Of a DNA stretch of 64,000 nucleotides, positions 34,536 through 43,372 are shown piece after piece. The notes beneath the pieces are model-generated. The model made no database searches. It saw nothing but the letters and a program-made list of their open reading frames with translations, and had not been told where the DNA came from. Source of the stretch: Caballeronia arationis (GTDB taxonomy: Bacteria; Pseudomonadota; Gammaproteobacteria; Burkholderiales; Burkholderiaceae). The stretch spans positions 62,001-126,000 of the forward strand of contig NZ_FCOG02000009.1 of assembly GCF_001544975.2 (NCBI RefSeq), read 5' to 3'. The stretch's first letter is position 1; the number at the start of each line of letters is the position of its first letter. Both the position numbers and the translations under genes were made by a program.

Positions 34536-34597
34536 GCAAGGCAAGGCAAGGCAAGGCAAGGCAAGGCAAGGCAAGGCAAGGCAAGGCAAGGCAAGGC
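34536..34597 (+). repeat. Tandem pentanucleotide repeat (GCAAG)x12
   Basis: Twelve exact copies of GCAAG run from 34536 to 34595, followed by two more bases of the unit and a decayed GCAAAGC. It lies 48 bases before the start codon of the VOC-family gene, in its promoter or leader. Such perfect short repeats slip during replication, so copy number can vary between cells. Read in frame the unit gives Gln-Gly-Lys-Ala-Arg every 15 bases, but a start codon with a ribosome site lies after the repeat, so I regard it as non-coding. Confidence 0.95.
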
Positions 34598-34644
34598 GTT
34601 GCAAAGCATCACGCGAGCGGTCCAGAAACGAACAGGAGACAGCG

Positions 34645-35118
34645 ATGAATGCGAAAGTCGATCCGATTCCCGAGGGCCGCCACGGCGTGACGCCCTATAT
34701 GACGGTGGCGGGCGGCGCCGCCGCGATCGAGTTCTACACGAAGGTATTCGGCGCGACCGAAGTGTTCCGGCTCGATGCGCCGGGCGGACGCGTCGGGCAT
34801 GCGGAACTGGCGATCGGCGGCAACGTCGTCTATCTCTCCGACGAGTTTCCCGAAATGGACGTGCGCGGACCGCTCTCGGTGGGCGGCACGCCCGTCACGC
34901 TGCATCTGTACGTGGAGGACGTCGACGCGGTCGCGCAACGCGCCGTCGACGAAGGCGCCACGCTGATCCGTCCGGTCGCGGACCAGTTCTACGGCGACCG
35001 GGGCGGCAAGCTGCGCGACCCGTTCGGCCATCTCTGGTGGATCGCGACGCATATCGAGGACGTGTCGCCGGAAGAGATGCGCGTGCGCGCCGAAAAGCTC
35101 TTCAGCGACGGAGGGTGA
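34645..35118 (+). CDS. VOC-family (glyoxalase/bleomycin-resistance-like) protein
   Basis: A 157-residue protein with two beta-alpha-beta-beta-beta repeats of the vicinal-oxygen-chelate fold, PhnB-like. Start region GVTPYMTVAGGAAAIEFYTKVFGA is the family's typical opening; LHLYVEDVDAVAQRAVDEGAT begins the second module and RDPFGHLWWIATH carries the C-terminal metal/active-site region. ATG 34645 has AGGAG seven bases upstream, decisive over the longer in-frame reading through the repeat. The role is unknown; such proteins include glyoxalases, dioxygenases and antibiotic-binding proteins. The upstream pentanucleotide repeat may alter its expression. The gene converges on the LysR gene 19 bases away. 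Confidence 0.87.
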   Translation: MNAKVDPIPEGRHGVTPYMTVAGGAAAIEFYTKVFGATEVFRLDAPGGRVGHAELAIGGNVVYLSDEFPEMDVRGPLSVGGTPVTLHLYVEDVDAVAQRAVDEGATLIRPVADQFYGDRGGKLRDPFGHLWWIATHIEDVSPEEMRVRAEKLFSDGG

Positions 35119-35137
35119 CGGCCCGGGCGCCGCGCGC

Positions 35138-36052
35138 TCAGTCGTCGAACGAGTAGGTCTCGACGACGCGCAGCACCGACTCCCTGAACGACGCCACAAG
35201 ATCCGAACGAATGCCGCTGCTCGGATACGAGAGCGCGTATTCGTATTCGATCACGTATTCGGGGGGCGTCTCGAACGGCCGCACGACGACGCCGTGCGCG
35301 CGCCACACCTTCGCCGCGAACGGCTCGACGATAGACACGCCGAGGCCGCCCGCGACCATCGCATAGCGTGTGTGGGCGGTGTCGGTCAGTACTGTGTAGT
35401 GCGGGCGCTCCTCGGCGGAGGAGATGGTCGACTGCTCGGCCTCGTAAGCCTGCCGCGAATTCGGAAGCCAGCCGATGATCCGTTCGCCGCGCAGATCCTG
35501 CGCGCGCACCACCTTCTTCTTCGCGAGCCTGTGGCCGGCCGGCATCGCGCACAGCGCGCGCGTCTTGAGCAGCGTCTGCACCTCAATGCCCGCGACAGCC
35601 GGAAATGCCTGGCTGATCGCGACATCGGCCTTGTGGTTCTGCAGGCTCACCAGCACTTCGGGCACCTTCACCGAGTCGACGCGAATCGGCACGCCCGGAT
35701 GGCGCTCGACGAAGTCGGCGAGGATCGGCGGCAGGAGCGTGGTCGCGAGCACCGGCATGCACGCGACGGTGAGGCCTTCGGAGGCTTCGTCGCGGATCAT
35801 GTCTGCGACCTGCTTGAGTCGTTCCAGCCCCAGGAAGTTCTCTTCGACCGACTTGTAGAAGCGCAGCCCCGCGGTCGTGGGATTCAGACGACCGCCGATT
35901 CTACTGAACAGGCTAAAGCCGAGATCGGCTTCCAAATCGGCAATCAGTCGGCTGATGGCGGGCTGCGTGACGTGCATCTTGCGTGCGGCACCGACACTCG
36001 TGCCGGTCATGATGAGGCTGCGAAAGGCTTCGATCTGGCGAAAACGGATCAT
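35138..36052 (-). CDS. LysR-family transcriptional regulator
   Basis: A 304-residue LysR-type regulator with HTH at residues ~5-64 (RQIEAFRSLIMTGTSVGAARK, MHVTQPAISRLIADLEADLG) and an effector domain (GLTVACMPVLATTLLPPIL, LGVSIVEPFAAKVW). It resembles regulators of opine/arginine or organic-acid uptake genes that begin MxRFRQIEAF. I chose ATG 36052 by family start; an ATG 21 bases upstream is possible. It is divergent from the opp-like operon, with a shared 389-base intergenic region, so it may control peptide uptake. Unlike the two other broken regulators nearby, it is intact. Confidence 0.88.
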   Translation of the reverse strand: MIRFRQIEAFRSLIMTGTSVGAARKMHVTQPAISRLIADLEADLGFSLFSRIGGRLNPTTAGLRFYKSVEENFLGLERLKQVADMIRDEASEGLTVACMPVLATTLLPPILADFVERHPGVPIRVDSVKVPEVLVSLQNHKADVAISQAFPAVAGIEVQTLLKTRALCAMPAGHRLAKKKVVRAQDLRGERIIGWLPNSRQAYEAEQSTISSAEERPHYTVLTDTAHTRYAMVAGGLGVSIVEPFAAKVWRAHGVVVRPFETPPEYVIEYEYALSYPSSGIRSDLVASFRESVLRVVETYSFDD

Positions 36053-36305
36053 TCTTGACGGATCACAATGCATGACAAACTGGGACCCGAATCTTATAGG
36101 AAACAAAGACTTACTGCGCCGACCATTGGGCGCTAGCACAATGGAACACGCCATTTGTCAAAAAAACGTGGCAAGTATTCGCAAAACGCATTGGCTATAA
36201 GTACATGTGAGTGGATTCCGCCATATTGTTGTTAAATACTCGCCGCCAACCTGAAATGCTGCCGCAAGGGGCGCACAATGGCGCATGCACGAAGCGGCAG
36301 AGTAA

Positions 36306-36406
36306 GCGGAACGTTAGGTTGGCTAAGCATCGCCAGGATTGAGTTTAGCCAGACAAAGCTAAACGACGTTCCGCCAATAAGAATCGGGGCCGTCTTATCG
36401 CGGCCC
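36306..36406 (+). promoter_or_regulatory. Structured leader of the opp-like operon (nested and competing inverted repeats)
   Basis: GCGGAACGT (36306-36314) pairs with ACGTTCCGC (36366-36374). Inside, TGGCTAA (36320-36326) can pair with TTAGCCA (36345-36351), while the overlapping GTTTAGC (36343-36349) can instead pair with GCTAAAC (36358-36364), so the two inner hairpins exclude each other. A further GC-rich hairpin, GGGCCG with CGGCCC, lies at 36387-36406, 35 bases before oppA. The rest of the 389-base intergenic region (36053-36441) contains no gene and must hold the divergent LysR and opp promoters. Confidence 0.55.
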
Positions 36407-36441
36407 GCTACAACAAACGGAGACTAGGCAAGAGGATCCCC

Positions 36442-38123
36442 ATGACGTTCTTAGCAGTTCCCGCGACGCGACCCGCGCATCTCGTGCGCGCTTTCCAATC
36501 GAACGGTTTTTCGGCACGCAGCCGCGCATTGTCCGCGATGCTCGCTGCCGTGTTCGGCACCGTCGCGGTGTGCGCGAACGCGGCCAACGTTCCCTCGGGT
36601 GTGCAGCTCGCGGCGAAACAGGAACTGGTGCGCAACAACGCGTCGGAAGTCGAAACGCTCGATCCGAATCTCGTGGAGTCGGTGCCGGCCAACAACGTAT
36701 CGGAGGACCTCTTCGAAGGCCTCACCGTCACCGATGCAGAGGGCAACGTACAGCCGGGCGTCGCCCAGAAATGGGAGCAGAAGGACGCGACCACCTGGAT
36801 CTTCCATCTGCGCAAGAATGCCAAATGGTCCACTGGCGAGGCCGTCACCGCAAACGATTTCGTGTACGGCTGCCAGCGTCTCGTCGATCCGAAACTGGCT
36901 TCGCCGTCCGCCGAAACCTTCGGCAAGTTCTTGCTGAACGGCGCCGAAATCATCGCGGGCAAGAAGCCCGTGAGCGAACTCGGCGTGCGCGCGATCGATG
37001 CGAACACGCTCGAACTGAAGACGCCGAATCCGGTGCCGTTCCTGCCCGACCTGGTGTCGAACACGACGCTCGGTCCCGTCAACAAGGCCGCGGTCGAGAA
37101 GTACGGTCGCGACTGGACGAAGCCCGGCAAGCTCGTGAGCAACGGCGCTTATCAGTTGAAGGAGTGCAAGTCAACAGCAAGCTCGTGCTGGTGAAGAACC
37201 CGAACTACTGGGACGCGTCGCGCGTGCCGCTGACTCAGGTCACGTATCTGCCCATCGAGGATGAAAACAGCGACGTGAAGCTGTTCCAGTCGGGCGAGAA
37301 CGACTGGGTGTATCAACTGCCGTCGGGCACGTACTCGAAGTACAAGCAGCAGTTTCCCGCCGACATCAGGAATGCGCCGATGCTCGGCCTGCGTTATTAC
37401 TCGTTCAACAACAAGGACCCGCTGCTGAAGGACGTGCGCGTACGCAAGGCGCTTTCGATGGTGATCGACCGCGACATTCTCGCGCAACGCGTGACCGCCG
37501 ACGGCCAGCTGGCGTCCTACGGCGTGATCCCGAAGGGCATCAAGGGCGCGGACGTGACGAACTACGAGTGGTCGGCGTGGCCGATGGCGAAGCGCGTCGA
37601 GGAAGCGAAGAAGCTGCTGGCGGATGCCGGCGTTAAGCCCGGCACAAAAGTGCGCTTCGCGATGAACACGAGCGAATACCACAAGAAGATGGCGATCTTC
37701 GCGGCATCGGAATGGAAGACGAAGCTCGGGCTCGATACCGAGGTCGAGTCGATGGAATTCAAGGTGCTGCTCAAGAAGCGCCACGCGGGCGACTATCAGA
37801 TCGCGCGAAACGGCTGGGTCGCGGACTATAACGACGCCACCACGTTCCTCACGCTCGTGCAGTGCAATTCGGAACAGAATGACAACTTCAGCTGCAATCC
37901 GAAGGCCGACGCGCTGATCCGGGAAGCGAACGCCACTACGGATCAGGCGAAGCGCGCGCAACTGCAGACCGAGGCGGCGAAGCTCGCGATGGACGACTAT
38001 CCGATGCTGCCGCTCCTGCAATACACGCTCGTGCGGCTGGTGAAGAGCTATGTCGGTGGATATTCGCTCAAGAATCCGATGGACCGCTGTCGCAGCAAGG
38101 ACCTCTACATCGTCAAGCATTGA
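36442..38123 (+). pseudogene. oppA: Oligopeptide ABC transporter binding protein with a one-base frameshift
   Basis: An OppA/MppA-type periplasmic peptide-binding protein in two frames. The first (from ATG 36442) has a signal region ending near VAVCANA, then SEVETLDPNLVESVPANNV, LFEGLTVTDAEGN and FHLRKNAKWSTGEAVTANDF, and runs to GAYQLKECKSTASSCW, stopping at 37192-37194. The second resumes at VNSKLVLVKNPNYWD and is open to 38123 (YSFNNKDPLLKDVRVRKALS and so on). Adding one G at about 37169 gives GAYQLKEWQVNSKLVLV, the family sequence, so one base has been lost from a GG pair. Total length of 1682 bases fits an ordinary ~560-residue OppA minus one base. Everything else is well preserved, so the lesion is recent or a sequencing error. 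Confidence 0.85.
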
Positions 38124-38169
38124 CGCCTGAGGCGCCGCTTGAGGCGGCGCCGTCCGCGAGGAGAAAAAC

Positions 38170-39090
38170 ATGTGGTCTTACACACTGAGGCGCGTACTGC
38201 TGACGCTGCCCACGCTGCTGATCGTCGTCACGGTCTGCTATCTGCTGCTTCATGCAACCCCCGGCGGCCCGTTCGACGGCGAGCGCAAGGTGTCGGCGGA
38301 AGTGCTTGCGAACCTGCAGGCGAAATACCATCTCGGCGAGCCGCTCTGGAAGCAATACCTGCTCTATCTCGACAGTCTCCTGCACGGCGACCTCGGCGCA
38401 TCGTTTCGCTACGCGGACTGGAGCGTGAACGAGCTGGTGTTGCGTGCATTGCCTGTATCGCTTGCAATCGGCGGCATTTCGATGCTGCTCGCGATCTTGA
38501 TCGGCGTGTCGCTCGGCATCCTCGCCGCGCTCTATCGCAATAGTCCCGCGGACTACCTGCTGATGCTCGTGAGCAACGCGGGCAGTGCGTTCCCTTCGTT
38601 CGTGATCGGACCGGTGCTGATCCTCGTGTTCGCGATCCTGCCGAAGTGGCTTCCGGCAGGCGGCTGGAACGGCTTCGACATCCGCTACATGGTGCTGCCG
38701 GTCACGCTGCTCACGATGATCGGCGTCGCAACCGTGGGCCGCGTGACGCGCGCGAGCCTGATCGAAGTGATGAACACGAATTACATCCGCACCGCGTTTG
38801 CAAAAGGCCTTTCGCGGCGGACCATCGTGCTGCGTCATGCGCTGCGTCCGACGCTGATTCCGGTCGTCTCGGTGCTCGGGCCGCTCGCGATCGCATCGAT
38901 CACCTCGGCGGTCGTCACGGAGTCGGTGTTCTCGCTGCCGGGCATCGGCAAGCTGATCGTGAACGGCGCGGCCAATCGCGACTACACCCTCGTCCTCGGT
39001 CTCGTGGTGCTCGTCACGGTCGTGGCCGTGCTGCTCAACCTGCTGGTCGATCTCGCCTACGCGTGGCTCGATCCGAAAATCCGCTATTGA
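38170..39090 (+). CDS. oppB: Oligopeptide ABC transporter permease OppB
   Basis: A 306-residue inner-membrane permease of the peptide/nickel class. Its N-terminal helix (LRRVLLTLPTLLIVVTVCYLLL) is followed by HATPGGPFDGERKVS, typical for OppB, then further helices and the ATPase-coupling EAA-like loop NTNYIRTAFAKGLSRRTIVLRHALR. The C-terminus has ITSAVVTESVFSLPGIGKL. It starts 46 bases after oppA and is fully open. As the binding protein is disrupted, the importer may have lost function, unless another OppA serves it. Confidence 0.92.
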   Translation: MWSYTLRRVLLTLPTLLIVVTVCYLLLHATPGGPFDGERKVSAEVLANLQAKYHLGEPLWKQYLLYLDSLLHGDLGASFRYADWSVNELVLRALPVSLAIGGISMLLAILIGVSLGILAALYRNSPADYLLMLVSNAGSAFPSFVIGPVLILVFAILPKWLPAGGWNGFDIRYMVLPVTLLTMIGVATVGRVTRASLIEVMNTNYIRTAFAKGLSRRTIVLRHALRPTLIPVVSVLGPLAIASITSAVVTESVFSLPGIGKLIVNGAANRDYTLVLGLVVLVTVVAVLLNLLVDLAYAWLDPKIRY

Positions 39091-39177
39091 GCATGAAACC
39101 CATCATGAAATCTTCCCTCGCGCCGCTGCTCGAAAAAGCCGCTGCCGCGCCCGTCGAAGGCCGTAGCCCCTGGCAGG

Positions 39178-40002
39178 ATGCGGATGCGCTTTCGGCGCAA
39201 CAGGGCCGCCGTCGCGAGCCTCGTGCTGCTCGCGCTCATCACGCTTGCATGCGTCGTCGGTCCGATGTTGCTGCCGAACCAGTTCGATTCCGCCGACTGG
39301 AACGCGATGAGCGCCACGCCGACGTTCGCGAACTGGCATCTTTTCGGCACTGACGAAACCGGCCGAGACCTGCTCGTGCGTTGCCTGATCGGCGGACGCG
39401 TGTCGCTCCTCATCGGCGCGCTTGCCACGCTCACGTCGGTGACGCTCGGCATCGTGTGGGGCGCGATTGCGGGCTTCGTCGGCGGTCGCGTGGACAACAC
39501 GATGATGCGCATCGTCGACATGATGTACGCGATTCCCTACCTGCTGATCGCGATCCTGATGGTGACGCTCCTCGGCCGCGAGTTCTACCTCGTCGTGCTC
39601 ACGATCACCGTGTTCTCGTGGATGGACATGGCGCGCGTCGTGCGCGGGCAGACGCTCGCGATCCGCTCGAAGGAGTACGTGGAAGCGGCGCGCGCGAGCG
39701 GCGTGTCGACGGGCGGGATCATCGTGCGGCATGTCGTGCCCAACCTGCTCGGCATCGTCGCGATCTACACGACGGTGACCGTGCCGGGCGTGATCCTCAC
39801 GGAGTCCGTGCTGTCGTTTCTCGGACTCGGCGTGCAGGAACCGATGACGAGCTGGGGCGTGCTGATCCAGGATGGTGTCGGTGTGATGGAAAGCTCGCCG
39901 TGGATCCTGCTGTTTCCGGCGGCGCTCCTGTCGGTGACGCTCTATTGCATCAATTTTGTCGGCGACGGGCTGCGCGATGCGCTCGATCCGAAGGACCGGT
40001 GA
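39178..40002 (+). CDS. oppC: Oligopeptide ABC transporter permease OppC (N-terminal frame lost)
   Basis: A 274-residue OppC-type permease as it can be read from ATG 39178: FRRNRAAVASLVLLALITLA (helix 1), LFGTDETGRDLLVRCLIGGRVSL, the coupling loop RSKEYVEAARASGVSTGGIIVRH and the end NFVGDGLRDALDPKDR. Homologues carry ~25-30 more residues. Those are present upstream in another frame, from ATG 39105 (MKSSLAPLLEKAAAAPVEGR, then SPWQDA), and join if one base is removed at about 39181. So the native N-terminus has been cut off by a +1 shift. The internal ATG keeps helix 1, but no proper ribosome site precedes it. Function is doubtful. Confidence 0.8.
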   Translation: MRMRFRRNRAAVASLVLLALITLACVVGPMLLPNQFDSADWNAMSATPTFANWHLFGTDETGRDLLVRCLIGGRVSLLIGALATLTSVTLGIVWGAIAGFVGGRVDNTMMRIVDMMYAIPYLLIAILMVTLLGREFYLVVLTITVFSWMDMARVVRGQTLAIRSKEYVEAARASGVSTGGIIVRHVVPNLLGIVAIYTTVTVPGVILTESVLSFLGLGVQEPMTSWGVLIQDGVGVMESSPWILLFPAALLSVTLYCINFVGDGLRDALDPKDR

Positions 40003-40006
40003 CGCG

Positions 40007-41011
40007 ATGTCGACTTTGCTCAAGGTAAGCGACCTCGAAGTCGCGTTCACCACGCCCGACGCCACTGTGCGCGCAGTCAACGGCGTGAGTTTCGATCTGG
40101 AAGAGGGCGAGACGCTCGGCATCGTCGGCGAATCGGGTTCGGGCAAAAGCCAGAGCGTGCTCGCGATGCTCGGCCTGCTCGCCAGCAACGGACGCTCCGG
40201 CGGCCGTGCGATGTATCAGGGCGAGAACCTGCTCACGATGCCGGCGAAGGCGCTGAACCGCATCCGCGGCAACCGTCTCTCGATGATCTTTCAGGACCCG
40301 ATGACTTCGCTCAATCCGTACCTGACGATCGAGCGGCAGATGACCGAAGTGCTGGAGCTGCACACGAACATGACGCGCCGCGCGGCGAAAACGCGCGCGA
40401 TCGGCATGCTCGAAGCCGTGCGCATTCCAGAGGCGGCGCATCGGATCGACCAGTATCCGCACGAGCTTTCGGGCGGGATGCGCCAGCGCGTGATGATCGC
40501 GATGGCGCTCCTGTGCGAACCGCAAGTGCTCTTCGCCGACGAGCCGACGACCGCGCTCGATGTCACCGTGCAGGCGCAGATTCTTCAGCTGCTGCGCAAT
40601 CTCCAGCACGACTTCGGCACGGCCATCGTGCTGATCACGCACGATCTCGGCGTGGTGGCGGGTCTGTGCGAGAAGGTGATGGTGATGTACGGCGGCCGCG
40701 TGATGGAGCACTGCCGCGCGACCAACCTGTTCGCGCGGCCATCGCATCCGTACACGATCGGACTGTTGCGCGCGCTGCCGCGTCTCGATCAGAACGGCGC
40801 CGCGTTGCAGGGCATTCCCGGCAATCCGCCGAACATGGCGCATCCGCCCGCGGGCTGTCCGTTTCAGGAGCGCTGCGTCGATGCGAACGCGCGCTGCGGC
40901 GAGCGCGCGCCTGCGCTTGAACCCTTGCACGGCGATTCTGACTGGCTGCGCGCGTGCTATCGCCCCATCGAACAGATGAAGTCGCTGCACGAGGAGGTGC
41001 GTCATGTCTGA
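40007..41011 (+). CDS. oppD: Oligopeptide ABC transporter ATPase OppD
   Basis: A 334-residue ATPase of the peptide importer. Walker A GESGSGKSQSVLAM, Q-loop IFQDPMTSLNPYLTIERQM, signature LSGGMRQRVMIAMAL, Walker B LLCEPQVLFADEPTTALDVTVQ region, and the peptide-family C-terminal extension with HPYTIGLLRALPRL and the Cys-rich CPFQERCVDANARC, which in relatives holds an Fe-S cluster or zinc. ATG 40007 lies four bases after the oppC stop; the gene overlaps oppF by eight bases. Intact. Confidence 0.93.
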   Translation: MSTLLKVSDLEVAFTTPDATVRAVNGVSFDLEEGETLGIVGESGSGKSQSVLAMLGLLASNGRSGGRAMYQGENLLTMPAKALNRIRGNRLSMIFQDPMTSLNPYLTIERQMTEVLELHTNMTRRAAKTRAIGMLEAVRIPEAAHRIDQYPHELSGGMRQRVMIAMALLCEPQVLFADEPTTALDVTVQAQILQLLRNLQHDFGTAIVLITHDLGVVAGLCEKVMVMYGGRVMEHCRATNLFARPSHPYTIGLLRALPRLDQNGAALQGIPGNPPNMAHPPAGCPFQERCVDANARCGERAPALEPLHGDSDWLRACYRPIEQMKSLHEEVRHV

Positions 41012-41987
41012 GCCAACCATTCTCTCCGTGCGCGACGTTCAGGTGCATTTCAAGGTGAAGGGCAAGAGCCGGCTGCCGTGGGCGCCTTCGCGCACGCTCA
41101 AAGCCGTCGACGGCGTCAGCTTCGACCTGAAGGCGGGCGAAACGCTTGGCGTGGTCGGCGAATCGGGCTGCGGCAAGTCGACGCTTTCACGCGCGATCCT
41201 CAACCTGATTCCCGCGACGCAAGGCGAGATCGTGTGGATGGGCAAGACGCTCTCCGGCGCGTCACCGCGTGCGTGGCACGACGTGCGCCGCGACATCCAG
41301 ATGATCTTTCAGGGCCCTCTTGCGTCGCTCGATCCGCGCATGACGGTCGGGCAGATCATCGCGGAGCCGCTGCGCGAGCATCGCCCGGGGATGTCGAAGG
41401 ACGAGATGATGCAGCGTGTGCGCGCGATGATGGCGAAAGTCGGTTTGCGCGAGCAGATGATCAACCGCTATGCGCACGAATTTTCCGGCGGCCAGTGCCA
41501 GCGCATCGGCATCGCGCGGGCGCTGATCGTGGAGCCGAAGCTCGTCGTGTGCGACGAGCCGGTGTCCGCCCTCGATGTGTCGATTCAGGCGCAGATCGTC
41601 AATCTGCTGAAGTCGCTGCAGTCGGAGATGGGCCTTGCGCTCATCTTCATCGCCCACGATCTGGCCGTGGTCAAGCACATCTCCGATCGCGTGATGGTCA
41701 TGTATCTCGGCCACGTGATGGAACTCGCCGACAAGCATTCGCTCTATGCCGAGCCGCGCCATCCGTACACGCGCGCGCTGCTGTCGGCGGTGCCGGTGCC
41801 CGATCCGGCAATCGAGCGCCGCAAGGTCGTGCAGGTTCTCTCAGGCGATATCCCAAGCCCGATCAGTCCGCCTTCCGGTTGCGTGTTCCATACGCGCTGT
41901 CCGATTGCCGAGGCGCGCTGCGCGATCGAAACGCCCGCGCTGCGGGCGCTCTCGGACAGTGCGGCGGCGGCGTGCCTGCTGGCCTGA
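41004..41987 (+). CDS. oppF: Oligopeptide ABC transporter ATPase OppF
   Basis: A 327-residue second ATPase. Walker A GESGCGKSTLSRA, signature FSGGQCQRIGIARAL, Walker B LVVCDEPVSALDVSIQ, H-loop FIAHDLAVVKH, and the C-terminal peptide-family block RHPYTRALLSAVPVPD with CVFHTRCPIAEARC. The N-terminal insertion KGKSRLPWAPSRTLKAVDGV is typical of OppF. It is intact and overlaps oppD, so these two genes were kept in frame although their operon partners were not. Confidence 0.93.
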   Translation: MSEPTILSVRDVQVHFKVKGKSRLPWAPSRTLKAVDGVSFDLKAGETLGVVGESGCGKSTLSRAILNLIPATQGEIVWMGKTLSGASPRAWHDVRRDIQMIFQGPLASLDPRMTVGQIIAEPLREHRPGMSKDEMMQRVRAMMAKVGLREQMINRYAHEFSGGQCQRIGIARALIVEPKLVVCDEPVSALDVSIQAQIVNLLKSLQSEMGLALIFIAHDLAVVKHISDRVMVMYLGHVMELADKHSLYAEPRHPYTRALLSAVPVPDPAIERRKVVQVLSGDIPSPISPPSGCVFHTRCPIAEARCAIETPALRALSDSAAAACLLA

Positions 41988-42173
41988 TCCCTTCATTACC
42001 CGACGAACTGTGGAAGCCATGAACTAAAGAACGACCCGCCTCAGACCAACCCGTCCCTTGTCGTCGCCATCGATGCCCCGACCTTCACCGGTCGCCGGGC
42101 ACGGCTTCGTGCATTCCATCGATTTGCAACGGCGTTAGCAATCAGTTGAAACAAGAAAAGTGGAGATCCATCC

Positions 42174-43102
42174 GTGAAAAAACAAAAGCATTCACTCGCG
42201 TTGTCGATTTTGCTGTTCAGCGGTTTAATGGCGGGGACGGTTCTCGCGCATGCCGACGAAACCGAAACCGATCCGCCTTCGCGCCATACCGAAGCGCCGC
42301 CGAGCTCACCGCCGAATACCGAAGCCGATGCGCCGATCAGCAATCAGGCGAAATCGAATGGATTTATCGAGGACGCGCATTTCAAGCTGCTTTTCCGCTC
42401 CTATTCGGAGCATTTCGAAATGGAAGGCGCCAAGAACAAGGATGCGTGGGTTATCGGCAATCAGGCGGTTTTCGAATCGGGTTATACACGCGGATTGTTC
42501 GGCGTCGGTTTTGATGCTTCGCTTTTCAGTGCACTGAAACTGAACGGCGGGCAGGGCGCGGGTAATCGCGTGCACTTGAATGCAGATGGCACCGGACAGA
42601 ATCAGGTCGCCTGGACGTATCCGGGTGTGTGGGACGTGAAGGCGCGCATACGGTGCAGGTCGGATTCCAGCAAATCGCCAGCAATCAGTTCTTCGATTAT
42701 GTCGGGCAGTCGGCGGGCGACTATCTGTCGAATTCGCTCGACGTCGATTACAACGCGCCGCATGAAAAGTCGTTGAGCCTGTCGTATTCGCTCAATTTCA
42801 AGGATTACGGTGTGCCCGGGCTGAAAATGACGATGTGGACGGCCTATGGCTGGGGAGCAGACGCAACGGATTCCGCGAATCGTTATGCCGATCCGAATAG
42901 CTCGCTCCACGATCTCTATTGGAAAAACGGCGAACCGGTACACGGCACGCATTACGAATTCGGCGTAATCCCGAGCTATACGGTCGCGAGCGGAAAACTG
43001 AAGGACACCTCGGTCAAGCATCACCACGGCAGCAAGTACTACTCCGACAGTACCAGCGACGTCTGTCGCCGGATGGTGAATGTGCCGGTGAACGTATTCT
43101 GA
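42174..43102 (+). pseudogene. OprD-type outer membrane porin with internal deletion and frameshift
   Basis: Remnant of an OprD-family porin. Start GTG 42174 gives a signal peptide (LALSILLFSGLMAGTVLAHA), then GFIEDAHFKLLFRSYSEHFE and FESGYTRGLFGVGFDASLFS, the usual first strands, to TYPGVWDVKARI at about 42651. From there the frame is lost; the next frame carries the C-terminal part GAHTVQVGFQQIASNQFFDY, YSLNFKDYGVPGLKMTMW and the last strand VNVPVNVF with the terminal Phe needed for assembly. About 310 residues remain of the usual 420-450. The junction sequence AAGGCGCGCAT can encode both the last residues before the gap (VKARI) and the first after it (GAHT), so a deletion between short direct repeats explains both loss and frameshift. 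It was probably the outer-membrane entry of the opp operon. Confidence 0.83.
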
Positions 43103-43256
43103 CCTTACAGCGCTGAAAGGGGCTTGGAAGCATGCCCGAAACTGCAGCGACGATCATCCTAGGGAAACCTACAATCACAAACTTTAGCATTACAACAAGC
43201 TTTCGACTATAACGTGAGTGCGTGCCGTGGATCGCCATGTCTCGCGTCACGTCTCA

Positions 43257-43289
43257 GGCCCGTCAGGCTTTCCTGCGGGCCTTTTTTTT
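43257..43289 (+). terminator. Intrinsic terminator after the opp/porin locus
   Basis: GGCCCG and CGGGCC, with an inner CAGG/CCTG extension around a four-base loop, are followed by eight T residues. It closes the rightward transcript from the opp locus. The bases from 43103 to the terminator contain no gene. Confidence 0.88.
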
Positions 43290-43372
43290 CGCCCCGCCAA
43301 TTTTGTTAAGCGCATGCTTTCAAAACCTTACGTTGAAGGGTTTCCTAGTGAAAACCCCATCGATTCTTTCGC

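Noticed and set aside
34536-34597. Possible CRISPR or REP-like array
   Set aside because: The unit is only five bases and there are no spacers; it is a simple tandem repeat.
34411-35118. 235-residue version of the VOC protein starting before the GCAAG repeat
   Set aside because: It would translate the repeat as a lysine/arginine-rich leader; the strong ribosome site and family start are at 34645.
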